DNA from: Turnera subulata
Taxonomy: Eukaryota; Streptophyta; Magnoliopsida; Malpighiales; Passifloraceae
DNA length: 64,000 nucleotides
Direction: 5' to 3'
NCBI GenBank assembly: GCA_028386065.3
Contig: JAKUCV010001643.1
Coordinates: 1 to 64,000 of the forward strand
The position numbers and the translations under genes were made by a program. Shown piece by piece: positions 12,231 through 23,885 of the stretch (its first letter is position 1; every line of letters begins with the position of its first letter). A model generated the notes under the pieces. The model made no database searches. It was given only the letters and a program-made list of their open reading frames with translations, and had not been told where the DNA came from.

Positions 12231-15164
12231 ATGCACATCCATTTTGGCATATCTTATAATCTTGGTATGCTGCTATAGCCAATAGAATCTGGATGGATTT
12301 AACCATGGCAACTGGTGAGAAAGTTTCATCATAGTCAATACCATGAACCTGCTTGAAACCTTTCGTAACCAATCGCCCTTTAAAGGTAATCACATTACCA
12401 TCCATGTCGGTCTTTTTCTTAAAGACCCACTTGCACCCAATATGTTTTACCCCTTCAGGTGGATCAACCAAGGTCCATACTTTGTTTTCATACATGGATT
12501 CTATCTCCGAATTCATGGCTTCTAGCCATTTCTTAGAGTCTGGACCCGTAATAGCCTGCTGATAGGAAGTGGGCTCATCCTCTTCTATTATGAGCATCAC
12601 GTCTCCAGTATGAGTCATAAGAAATCCATATTTCTCAGGCTCATGCCTAATCCTATCAGACTTACGTAGTCCATGTGTTATAGGCACAGGTTTTTCACCC
12701 ACAACATCTTGTGGTTCCTGTCCTTGTTCCATCTCAGTCTCTATACCTCGAACTTCTTCGAGTTCTATTTTTCTCCCACTAATCTTTCTAGAAATGAATT
12801 CTCTTTCTAGAAAAATAGCAGTACGAGCAACAAACACTTTGTGCTCTGCGGGATTATAGAAATAATATCCTTTAGTTTCCTTAGGATATCCAACAAAGAG
12901 GCACTTGACGGATTTAGGGCCGAGTTTATCTGATGCTTCTCGTCTCACGAAAGCCTCACAACTCCAGATCCTCATAAAAGACAAATTGGGACGCTTCCCT
13001 GCCCATATCTCATATGGTGTCTTTTCAACCGATTTAGATGGAACACGGTTAAGTGTAAAGGCAGCACTTAATAATGCATGTCCCCAAAATGAAGAAGGAA
13101 GGTCAGCTTGACTCATCATAGAATGAACCTTGTCTAACAAAGATCTATTCCTCCTTTCAGAAACACCATTCCATTGAGGCGTACCTGGTGGAGTAAGTTG
13201 TGATACAATACCACATTGCTTTAGATGATCAAGATAATCTCGGTCTAAGTATTCACCTCCTCGATCATATCGAAGCATTTTAATACTCTTGCCGAGTTGA
13301 TTATGTACTTCACTCTTGAATTCTTTGAACTTTTTAAAGGATTCTGACTTGGGTTTCATAAGATACACATAGCCATATCTACTGTAATCATCAGTAAATG
13401 TAATGAAGTACTGAAAACCACCTCTAGCCTGTGTTGAAATAGGTCCACATACATCAGAATGTATAAGACCTAACAAGTCTGAAGCTCTTTCACCTTTACC
13501 AGCAAAAGGAGCCTTCGTCATTTTGCCTAATAAACATGACTCGCATGTCTCATATGATTCAAAATCAAATGAGTTTTAGAGTCCATCTTTATCGAGTTTA
13601 GAAATACGAGTCTCGTTTATATGGCCCAATCGACAATGCCAGAGAAAGGTTTCATTAGAATCGTTTAATCTAACCTTCTTCGTATTAATGTTATAGATTG
13701 GTGTTTCTAGGTTTAGAAGGTACAAACCATTGCTCAAATATGCACCACCATAATAAATATCATTGAAATAAATAGAACAATAATTGTTCTTTATTACAAA
13801 TGAAAAACTTTTCTTGTCCAGACAAGAGACAGAAATCAAATTCCTGCTTATAGTAGGTATATAATAGCAATCATCAAGTTCCAAAACCAAACCACTCGGT
13901 AAAGATAGATGGTAAGTCCCTACGGCTAATGCAGCAACTCTTGCTCCATTTCCAACGCGCAGGTCTATCTCTCCCTTTGCTAATCTTCTACTCTTTCTCA
14001 GTTCCTGCACATTTACACAAATGTGAGAACCACATCCGGTATCTAATACCCATGATGCAGAGATAGAGATATTAGCNNNNNNNNNNNNNNNNNNNNNNNN
14101 NNNNNNNNNNNNNNNNNNNNNNNNNNNNNNNNNNNNNNNNNNNNNNCAACTCTTGCTCCATTTCCAACGCGCAGGTCTATCTCTCCCTTTGCTAATCTTC
14201 TACTCTTTCTCAGTTCCTGCACATTTACACAAATGTGAGAACCACATCCGGTATCTAATACCCATGATGCAGAGATAGAGATATTAGCTTCTATAACAAA
14301 AATACCTGAAGTGGTAGTCTTACTTCCCTTCTGTTTCTTCACCTCTTCAAGGTAAATAGGGCAGTTATGTTTCCAATGGCCAGGTTTGTTGCATTGGAAA
14401 CATTGTCCTTCCTTTGCAATACCACCTTTGGGTTTCAGCACATGGGAACAAGAAGATGCACATGCACCAAACTTTTTGGCACATTTCTTCTTCTTGTAAA
14501 ACTTGGCTTTACCCTTTCCTTTGCCTTTTCCAACCATTAAAATGTTGTTGAATTTGTTTGGCTTCATTATTTGCTCAACTGTTCTTAACATGTTAAGCAA
14601 CTTAGACAAGGATTTGTCAAGATGATTCATATTGAAATTCATGACAAATTGGCTGTAACTATCCGGCAACGATTGCAGGACTAGATCAACAGCTAACTCC
14701 TTTTGCAAACGAAAACCTAGACCCTCAAGGCTCTCAATGTATCCAATCATTTTGAGCACATGAGGTCTCACCAGTGATGACTCAGCCATCTTGTATTGGA
14801 ACAAAGCCTTAGAGGTCTCATACCTCTCATGCCTTGCTTGCTCTTCAAAGAGCATTTTAAGGTATTCGATCATATCGAAAGCACCCAAGTTCTCATGTTA
14901 CTTCTGAAGCTCAGAGTCCATGCTAACAAGCATAAGGCATGCAACATCCAATGCATCATCAACATGCTTCTTGTAAGCATCTCTTTCTGCCCTAGGAGCA
15001 TTAGGCGCCGGTTCATTTCGAACGGGCCCTTCAAGGACATACAACTTCTTTTTTTGTTTGAGGACTATCCTCAAATTTCGATGCCACTTTAGGAAGTTAT
15101 TCCCATTCAGCTTTTCCTTCTCAAGGACCGATCGCAGAGATTGTGTACTAGTGTTTTGTGCCAT
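12231..15164 (-). pseudogene. Copia A2 gag-pol, truncated
   Basis: Reading leftward from 15164: gag (MAQNTSTQ), stop TAA at 14898-14900, gag continuation with an intact CCHC knuckle (CFQCNKPGHWKHNC), protease DTGCGSH, an assembly gap (14077-14146), pre-integrase with a TAA at 13576-13578, then one open stretch of about 430 codons (13521 down to 12231) with integrase (LIHSDVCGP, RGGEYLD, ERRNR) and the start of reverse transcriptase (GCKWVFKKKTDMDG). It ends near the first catalytic aspartate region, followed by unrelated sequence. It is better preserved than A1 in integrase but cannot be active without RNase H and a 3' LTR. Confidence 0.9.
13935..14288. repeat. Assembly gap (70 N) with a 142-bp duplicated flank
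   Basis: N run at 14077-14146. Bases 13935-14076 and 14147-14288 are identical and encode the same protease-adjacent segment of Copia A2. A1 has this segment once. The duplication is most simply an assembly artefact, so the protein break here is not biological. Confidence 0.9.
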
Positions 15165-16376
15165 GATAACTCTAGAACATTGATCAACTTACACAAATAA
15201 GAGTCATGTATTCGAAAAATCACTTAATAAGGAATTTTATTAAATGATGCTCCTACTACATAAATCAAGATAATTATGAGTAGGCCAAGATCCATATTTC
15301 ACTACAAGATAAGTCAGCTTTGGCTGATCACTTATATCATAGTTATTTAGGTAGACAACTCTTGTCAATTACATCTCATGTAACTCTTGGATAGTTGAGT
15401 GAACAACACTTGTTCTTGTCTATCTCATAGACTTAGCTCAACTCTTTGCCTCTAAGTCCTCAATCCTATTGAGATGACCTAGTTAAGTTCAACCCATAAC
15501 AAACAGTTCGGATATTACAATTATCCCGTCGCACCTTGCTAGGATAAATATTGGCACCTTGCTTTGGCAAAACCTACCAAGTATTGATGTAAGCAATGAT
15601 GAGTGCTTATCGTGGAAGGCAACACAAGAGGAACTTAATATTTACATCAACATATTATTCCTATACATCATGTGCATGTTCTTGATAAATCATATATTGA
15701 TGTTTTGTAAAATTGGAAACCAAAAATACATAAGAACATCGATGTCGTGAGAATCTGATTCTCCCAACTACTTGGCAGTGTTCAAGAACATTGATGTTTA
15801 GCTCTTGAACATCGATGTTTAACTTGTGACCAAAGACTGAGTAGCTCCTCGATCTAGGAAATTTCTTGTGGTGAGTAGTGCCCGTACAAGAAGTGAATTG
15901 AACTGATTTGATAATTCCCAGGAAAGATGGCGTAGCCATTCTCCTAAGACAGAATTATCATTCCAAGATAAATCCCCAGGAAAGACTGGAGGAACAAAGG
16001 TTCACTTAAAACCCAGCCTCCTAGACATGACTCACTTGCACAGTTTATTTATTCACAACCTTGCACCTGACAAAGGACGACAATCGTACTAGAACGATAA
16101 TCGATCTATACGAAAACCGACAATCGATTTTCCTTGTCGAACTCGTTCAACTTACTGCCAAAAACACCTTGATTGATATCACATACCAATCAAGTACTTG
16201 TTGTCAAACACTTTTGACAAAAACAAACCTCAACATATATCACACATACAAAAAAGAATTCAACATATCATGAACATGCTACATCACATACAGCATATCA
16301 TATATATCAATATGAGCATATCATACATATGCACAACAAATTTGGTTTAGCATTTCACAAGATGCTCCGCTACCAC
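15165..16376 (-). other. Leader of Copia A2 (no gene)
   Basis: Non-coding leader between the primer site and gag, inverted counterpart of 845-2053. It contains AACATCGATGT and AACATTGATGTT boxes (15735-15830) and an ACAATCGATTTTCCTTGTCG segment near 16121. At the LTR edge the minus strand reads GTGGTAGCGGAGC, the primer-binding site. No protein resemblance seen. Confidence 0.75.
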
Positions 16377-17891
16377 TGTTAGTAACCGGGCATGCAAACT
16401 TGACAATCAAAACACAACGGAAAGACCCGGTACTCATGGAGGATCCAAGTGAAGCTAACTAAACTAAATAACAATTTTTCGTACCTTGCTTGGTTGAGGT
16501 CTTTCACCCAACTGTAGTGTAGAATCAGCAAGAACCCGTCAAGAAATCCGGCTCCTCTACGGTATCCACACGAACCATTGATGACTGCTAGCAACCGTCT
16601 CACGATCACTAACCCGAGCACTCCCGAACCGCAGTGCTAGCTGCAGAATTTTCGAGAGCTAGAAACTAGTGTTTATATGTGCTTCTTTCTTTCTCAAAGA
16701 ATGAAGTGTGTAATCTAAATTGTGTGTGAATGTTGTGTGTATTGATAATCTGATTATCAAGCCCTATTTATACACACAATTAATGCATAGATTAAAGAGG
16801 CAATGGCCAACATCTTCATGCATAACCATCATGATTATACTTTAAGCCTAATCATGTCTCCACTATGTCTTAATGCTCCACTAAGCATTAATGGGATTAC
16901 ACATCATATGGCATTAATTTTGGTTCAATAATTCTGATAATTAGTGAACCAAATCAGCCCAAAACGACCCGGTCCAACCATAGTCCACCCACCTGGTCGA
17001 ACCACGGTCCAACCATAGTTCAACCACCAGCTCGAATCAACAGTTCTAAGTGTGTGACCCTGTAGGCACTTGTAACGTTTGGCAATAATTGTAAAATCTC
17101 ATTTTACAACTATGAACAATGAGCGGTGTCTAGCAACACATCATTGCTACCCAAATGACAAGATTAGTACTGATTCATTATGCCTCGGAAACATGTCATC
17201 GTCCTTTCGTCCCATTATCAAGATTAAACATGAGACATGGAAAACGTCAATCTCGTATATGTTTATTCTTAGTTTCTTGATCCCCGAGTTAACTGTGTAA
17301 AACCGGATACTCATGATATCACCATATCACATAATCCGAGCGTGGCCATGCATTTAGCAGTTCAACTCTATCAAGAGGCCCATCTGGTAATATACCCGTT
17401 ATATGGGTTGGACGAATCCCATCTTCATCGATCAAAACCCACTGCACATTACGTCATATACCCAATGATTACCCTTACGTCTTCTCAGTTACGAGTGACT
17501 AGGAATAATATCAAAGTATACGACTCATATGTTGGGAACCTTGATGATCTCAGGTCTAAGGACAATACATATAAGAACCACTAATGACATTCATATAACG
17601 TTCCACGTAGGGTTCTTATGTGGGTCGGTCCAGTCCACAAGTTCTCTTACTTGTACCCGTATGTAGAATTCATATCTCATATAATTCTCAACATACGCTA
17701 GTCTTAATTTATTATTACAACCCATTCATAATAATAATCGACTAGGGACACTTAAGAATATAAAATATTCTAGGATTATAAATATATGCAAGCATTTATC
17801 TCATAAACATATTTATTGGAATAACCTTAATGTATTTACATGACTATGTACAATCATCCAATGATTGGCTTTTGGGCATATTACACTAACA
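16377..17891 (-). repeat. 5' LTR of Copia A2
   Basis: 1515 bp. In plus reading it starts TGTTAGTAACCGG and ends ATTACACTAACA. The reverse TATA box (TATTTATA) lies at 16765-16772. The GGTCCAACC-rich U3 segment is at about 16970-17035. It lacks the duplicated segment seen at 7626-7744. Confidence 0.92.
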
Positions 17892-20575
17892 TAAAAGAAT
17901 TCCCATTATCTGCACACTTTTCCTTAATTATAGACTTCCAGAGATAGTCCTCTTACAAGTGGAACCACCACAGCCACTTGAAGAGCAGGCAGTGGTTCTT
18001 TATCATCAACTGCTCCACGCCCAGACCCCCCTTCTCCTTAGGCATTGCAATGCGAGACCAGGCCACAAGACAAAGTTTCTGACTCGCAGTAATCCCTCCC
18101 CATAGGAAATTGCGTTGAATCCAAACTAGTTTTTTAGCAACAACCTTGGGCAAGGAAAACATAGAAAGAAAATACAAAGAGAGAGAGGAAAGTACTGACT
18201 TGAGAAGGACTACCCTCCCTGCAAAATACAAGAATCTGCTTTTCCAAGAGTGTAACTTGGATTGAAACTTCTTAGCCATCAGGTCCCAATGTTTTGCGAG
18301 GCGCATATTTGCCCCTAAAGGTAGCCCTAGGTAAGTAAAATGCAGGTGCTCCACCTTACACAACAAGCTGCCTGCTAAATCAGAAACCACTGTATCCGAC
18401 AAATGCAACCCAACTAATCCACTCTTGAGAAAATTGATACTGAGTCCCGACAAAATTTCGAAGTATCGTAACACCCTCTTTAAATTCATAAGGGAACCTC
18501 TATCTGCCGAAGAAAATAAGAGAGTATCATCGGCATATTGTAACACCGAAATAGCAATACCATGCACAATAACTGGGTTAACCAAACCAAGAGTGGTCGC
18601 CTTTTCTAGCATGGAAGGCAACCCCTCTACAGCCAAGAGAAAAAGGAAAGGAGATAATGGGTCCCCCTGCTTCAGGCCTTTCCCCATGTTAAACTCTTTG
18701 GTTGGGGATCCATTTATTAGAACCGAAAGGGAGGAAGAATGAAGACAAGTTTTGTTCCATGTAATCCACCTACTACCGAACCCCATCATTGCCAAAATTT
18801 CCAGGAGATATTCCCACGACACCGAATCATATGCTTTCCGAAATTGTAGTTTCCACACAATTGCTGGAGTTCGTGAGGCCTTTAAGGAATGAATCACCTC
18901 GGAGGTAACAAGGTGACAATCCAATATATTTCGCCCAGCAAGGAAGCCCGACTATGTAGGGGCAATTAAACTGCCCATGACCACCTTAATTCGCTCTGCT
19001 AAGATCTTGGAAATAATATTATAAATTCTGTGGATCAAGGTAACAGGTCTAAATTCATCAAAGGACTTCGGGTAAATCTTTTTAGGAACAAGAGTAATGT
19101 ATGCAGAAGTAGATCCCCTGGGTAGGTGCCCGGATTCAGAGAAAGACTGAACCAAGTCAAAAAAAGATCATCTTTTAAAAAATCCCAACCTCGCTTATAA
19201 AACAAGAAATTGAATCCATCTGGACCTGGAGCTTTGGAGCTCGCACACGCCTAGATTGCCTCTTTAATCTCATCTAGAGTAATTGGTCTTTCCAAAGCTT
19301 CAGCTGTAGCCGCTTCCAATTTGGTAAAATGTAAGCTACCAAGCCCAGGTCTGTGACTTTGTGTCTCGTGACATAATCCCGAGAAAAATTTCACATCCTC
19401 ATCTTTAGTTCCTGCAGGGTCAGAAATTTCAGAATCTCCCACCTTAATGACATGAATCCCCTTCTTCCTTTCTCTATGGCAAGCATAAGAATGGTAAAAA
19501 TTAGTATTTCTATCCCCCAACTTGCCCCACGAAAGACTTGATTTTTGCCTCCACAAATTAGTTTTCTGATTTTCACGGGCGAAAAAGGCTGTACGGGTCT
19601 CTGCCAATTCTTGTTTCTCATCAGTGTTCAAGTCATGTTCTTCAAAGAGCAACTCTAGTTTGTCTATTCTCTTTTGCATAGCGGTCATGTCATTATGTAT
19701 ATTGCCAAATACTGTTTTATTCCAACGAGCAAGGCAAACTCGTAACTTACTTACCTTTTTAAGTAGGCAGAATTTCTCTGGTAGCTCATCCTCTATACCC
19801 TTCCACATACCACGAAGGGTCTCCTCAAAATTAGGATGCTCCCACCAACATGACAAAAATCTGAAAGGTTTAAAACCCTAATTGATCCTTTCCTGAGACA
19901 AAACCAGAGGCCAATGATCAGAAATTCCTCTCCCATCTGTTTGAAGGGATAGGGATGGAAAGGCCACACTCCATTCCGCCTTCGCCATTGCCCTATCAAT
20001 ACGACTTGCAGCAAAGCAATTAGCCCAGGTGAACTTCCTACCTTCCAAGGGGAACTCCATCAAAAAAAGTCGATCCATAAATCGTCTTACGAACCCAGAC
20101 CCACGGATACACAGCCTTCCACTCCTTCTTCCTTCCCCACACAAGGTTTCTTTATAATCCCCCACTACTAGCCACTGTGTAGGGAAGCATGGTTTCTATG
20201 AAACTAAAGTTGTCCACATATCAATGCACTCTTATAAAGGAACTGGAGTATAGACACAACAAATTGAAAAAGAAGTTTGTAACTACGTCATGACGCCCTC
20301 CACCAGAATCCATCTGTCCCCTTGTGGCTACACTAAAACACATCTGAATCCCACATAAATGCAAGACCACTTGCCAGTCCATTCGAACCCACAGATAGAA
20401 AACCCAGGTTCACCGGTGACCATATCCGCCTACACCAAGTCTCATCCATGAACTGCTCCCTTGTACAACAAAGAAAGATGAAGTGTGCCCCATGACGACG
20501 AATTAACTCCTGCAAGTGACTTCGTTTCGATCCGTACACAGATCTTCGGGTGTTCCAAGACAGGAGACTAAACAT
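17892..20575 (-). pseudogene. LINE-1 ORF2: endonuclease and reverse transcriptase, broken
   Basis: Start at 20575 (MFSLLSWN), overlapping the last bases of ORF1. The endonuclease N-terminus is degraded, but its C-terminal half shows GRKFTWAN, ASRIDRAM and SDHWPL (19878-20165). A linker with WGKLGDRNTNFYHS follows, then reverse transcriptase with ITLVPKK, LKQGDPLSPFLF and the active-site YADD (about 18530), and the thumb region ending in IKNHCLLFKWLW. Several frame breaks and stops (about 20330-20165, 19870, 19250, 19150, 18950, 17953) make it non-functional. In this family the protein nicks target DNA and primes reverse transcription from the nick. Confidence 0.88.
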
Positions 20576-22599
20576 GGACTCGTGATTGACACCATTCTTG
20601 AACTTCCTTCTCCACCAGTGTCGCTGCAAGAGAAGCCATATGTTGCTCCATCCCATAATTATCACAACCCAACTGATCACCCACAAAAACCATTGCCTGG
20701 GCTTCCAAGGCTGTAAAAGACTCAGAAGAAGAACTCGGCAGAGCCTCTTGTTGGCTAAGTCTGGCATTAACCCTTCTAATATCATTATTCGAAGAAGAAT
20801 TAGTTGATGGAATACTCCTAGTGGCTAGGACCTTCTTATATTTTCTTCCTTTGTTCACTCTTCCAGAGTCAATGGCCTCAGCAAGTCTTTGTTCCAGAAA
20901 TTTTATGTATTGGGAATCAAAAGAATTGCACTGTTGCGATGTTTCTTTGCTACTGAAGTATTGTGGAGAGACTCGTGCCTTAATGATCATGTAAGGTGAG
21001 TTAGGTTTTTGGGCTTTATAAGTCTTTGGGCCCGAACTGGGTGGCAAGGGTGCCTATTCAGATGGGCCTATATCCATGTTCTCATCATCATTCATCAAAG
21101 GGCCGAAGGAGTTGGATGTAGGAATAGGATTTGAGTTTGAAACTCAGACGGGAGTGGTGTCATTGGCCACGTATATAAATGCTTTACCCTGATCATCCAG
21201 GCTGAAAATCGGATGGGCGGACAAACTGCCAATGGGAGATACCCTCGAATTCAAAGCAGCCTTATACTCAGAGACATACCTTATTGGTTCCGAGATAGCT
21301 GTGGATCTCTCATTTAATGCCCTAATTCTGCTCAACTTGATTACCGGCATTAAATTCAAAGGATCATCCTTGTCCGTCAACTCACACCGTTGTCGGCGTA
21401 CTAGAACCTACACCACCTCTGGTCACCAGGGAATCCTGCGGAGTCCCTGATTTGGAGGCATCCGACCTCTCACTGTTTGTTGATGCACAAGGGCAAACTG
21501 ATTTGAAAATTTCCACCACATGAATTAAGTACACCACTTCAGATATCTTCACTGTGAGCCCTTTATCAACCGGCCTAACTTGAGTCATTAGAACCTCGAT
21601 ACGAGCCTCATCCATGCATTCCCGGTTTACAGTAACAGGGTTTACTTTTATCAAGCTTCCAAAGATCGACCCAACCATAGAGAAGAACTCATTGCAGCAA
21701 GCGTGCAACGGCACCCCCACGAAGTTTAAGCCAACATCTTCTATTCTCCGCTCCATCCCCTCTTTGCCATGGCTTGATCGATTTGAAACAAACACTCGCC
21801 TAATCTGGAATTGCCTGAATGAACTGTGACATCGCCTCCTTGATTGGGAAATAGGCTAGAACGGAGTCCCCCCAAAATCCGCCACAGTTACATCCGCAAA
21901 ACCTTGCACTGCCCGTGCATAATGTACCGACACCCTCTCTGCCGGATTATTCAACTTCCCCACGACACACCACGACAACCAGGCCACTATGTCCGACACC
22001 AGAGTAAAAGAGACAGATGTTATACCATGTTTTAATGTGTCTGCAGGTCTTATGGGTTGTGAACCACATACAGCAGACGCATAGGATTTGCTACTTCTGA
22101 CCATCTGACTTGTTTGTCCTGGACGATGGACTCGATCAGGGTGCTTCTGGCTTCGCCCCCGTGCTAGGTTCGCCCATACCTCTCCCTCCTCCACATAAAT
22201 CCGATTGATGTCACCCAACAAGCCTTGCACATTCCTTACACCCCTGAAATGGATAAAACAGAATCACTTACCTTGTCTGTTTTTCTTCGATGGGATGAAG
22301 ATATCCATAACCTCCCCACACTTGGACATAATTCTATATAGGTCCACCGGAGCCCAGGTGTGGGGGATATTCTCTACATAAACGCTAATTGCTTGACCAG
22401 TTTCTATGGCAGCCTGCACCTGATCACGACTCCATTTAGAGAAATAAGGTTGTTTAAAGGTTGGTTGAGTCTGTGGGGGTGTGGCTATTTGGCTGTTGTG
22501 GTTTTCTGGTGGGGTCGGCTGTGGGGTCGACTGTGGTAAAGGCTGTTGGGTTGGCGGCGCATGAGGGAGGTGGGGGGATATAGGGAAAGTTGAGAGCAT
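20568..22599 (-). pseudogene. LINE-1 ORF1: RRM-type RNA-binding protein, broken
   Basis: Proline- and glutamine-rich N-terminus, then an RRM-like fold (ISVYVENIPHTWAP, GEVMDIFIPSKKNR; about 22264-22420). A middle domain typical of plant LINE ORF1 contains VGVPLHACCNEFF (about 21700). A low-complexity tail ends VEKEVQEWCQ just before ORF2. It is interrupted near 22264, 21856, 21382 and 21144-21050. Plant L1 ORF1 proteins bind the element's RNA; that role is inferred from family knowledge. Confidence 0.78.
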
Positions 22600-22601
22600 C
22601 G

Positions 22602-22672
22602 CTTACTTAGCTTTTTAAGTAGGCAGAATTTCTCTGGTGGCTCATCCTCTATACTCTTCCACATACCAGAAG
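22602..22672 (-). repeat. Displaced fragment of LINE ORF2
   Basis: About 70 bases (CTTTTTAAGTAGGCAGAATT onward) repeat the sequence at about 19745-19815 in LINE-1 ORF2, in the same orientation, with a few mismatches. The fragment sits immediately 5' of LINE-1 ORF1, so it is either an internal 5' rearrangement of LINE-1 or a scrap of another LINE. Confidence 0.7.
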
Positions 22673-23024
22673 TTTTGAGGTACTGATCATCGATGGTGGG
22701 ACATCATGTGGGTTACACCACAGTCTGTTGCGAAGTGGGTTTCATAGTGGGTATCTTAACGGATCGGGGCGAGAACAAGGTTGCTTGGTTGTTGCTTGGC
22801 TTGGCCACCCTATGGACCATTTGGTTGGCAAAGAATGCAGTTGTGTTTCGTCAAAAACCTCTGCTCCTGGAAGACCTCTTTCATTTCATTCTGGTCAGGG
22901 CGGGTGGTGGTTTAGGAGGACGAACCCGTCTTTCCCTTTCTCTGGAGGACTGTTGCTTGCGACGCCAGAGCCCTTGCGATCCTGGTGTAGTATTAAGAAA
23001 TTGCACTTACAGTATTCCTAAATC
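22673..23024 (+). pseudogene. LINE-3 fragment: C-terminal end of ORF2
   Basis: A plus-strand remnant whose frame reads WTIWLAKNAVVFRQK, the conserved tail of plant LINE ORF2 after the zinc-binding domain (compare IWQIWLLRNKVVF in LINE-2). The frame shifts near 22905. It is cut at 23024 by the hAT element and continues at 35829, where the 3' UTR resumes. Confidence 0.75.
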
Positions 23025-23530
23025 TAGGGGAGAGTATCCGGTCAGATTGGTTCGGTCAGCTTTATTCTGTCTGGTTTTCGATCAAACCGAAATAGTATTG
23101 AAGGTGTTCGAACCAATGTTCGAACCCAAATTGACTGAAGACCGAATTGACCGAAATATTTCGGTCTGGACAACGGTCAGCCCGAATTGACCGAATAACA
23201 GCGGGTCAAATTCAAAGGATAAGAAATGACAAAATTGGGAAATCCAAATTGTTATTACAAACTCACAGGAGACTAAACGCTACAGATATCCAAAGGTAAA
23301 AATATAAAATTTCAACTACACCAGTTGTCCAAAAAAAATACCAAATCCAAATCTTCTAAAACTTATCTCGCTCCTTCTTTTAGATCTTGCCTTGAGTTTT
23401 TTTTTTTTTTGCTTCCTGGCCTTCATCCTTACCTGACTGATGCAAGTGACTTTTGGAGAGGAGAGTTTGAGGTTCTCGAAGGCGGCACCTCCGCATTTCT
23501 TGCCATTGCTGGGAACATGGGGAGGCCTGC

Positions 23531-23885
23531 TGTGAACATCCAAATTTGACCCACGAATATTTTACTAAAACTAAATTCTAAAACATATCTAACTTGAGGT
23601 TAGTGAGATGATCTGATTTTGAGTTAAGATATAATAAGAATTTAATTTAGTAGAAATAATGTATTTTGGTAATCTAAATCTTTGTACATCTAAACCTTAG
23701 GATAAATAAGATGATTTAGTCTTAGGGTAAAATATATAATAAGGTTTATTCATATTAAAATACATTTTATTGTATTACTTGGGCTCTTTTAGTTGTTCTA
23801 AACCCAATTATATTGAGTTGATGTATTTTTGGGTTAGGAATGGGTTTAAGGATCCAGGTAAATAGATTTTCTAGAGTTTACCCAG
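23531..23885 (+). repeat. 5' LTR fragment of the Tat element
   Basis: About 355 bases matching 33589-33945 of the 3' LTR with scattered differences. Homology stops at TTTACCCAG (23885), where minus-strand gypsy integrase sequence begins. Confidence 0.9.

Larger units (their letters stand above)
12231..17891 (-). mobile_element. Ty1/copia element, family A copy 2 (A2), 3'-truncated
   Basis: Minus-strand copy of the family seen at 205-8943: 5' LTR 16377-17891, primer site just below 16377, leader 15165-16376, gag-pol 12231-15164. Homology to A1 stops inside reverse transcriptase near 12231, so the rest of pol and the 3' LTR are missing. The LTR abuts LINE-1 at 17892, and the LINE frame runs right up to the junction, so A2 probably inserted into the LINE and was later truncated. 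Confidence 0.88.
17892..22601 (-). mobile_element. LINE-1: L1-type LINE, 3'-truncated by Copia A2
   Basis: Two-ORF L1-type retrotransposon on the minus strand: ORF1 20568-22599 (RRM-like), ORF2 17892-20575 (endonuclease and reverse transcriptase). The C-terminal zinc-finger part of ORF2, the 3' UTR and the poly-A tail are missing because the copy stops at the Copia A2 LTR. It is the same type as LINE-2 (35957-42105) but clearly diverged from it. Confidence 0.88.

Noticed and set aside
22693..23190. 165-codon plus-strand ORF
   Set aside because: It runs from LINE-3 across the hAT border, so it is a chance fusion of two unrelated sequences.
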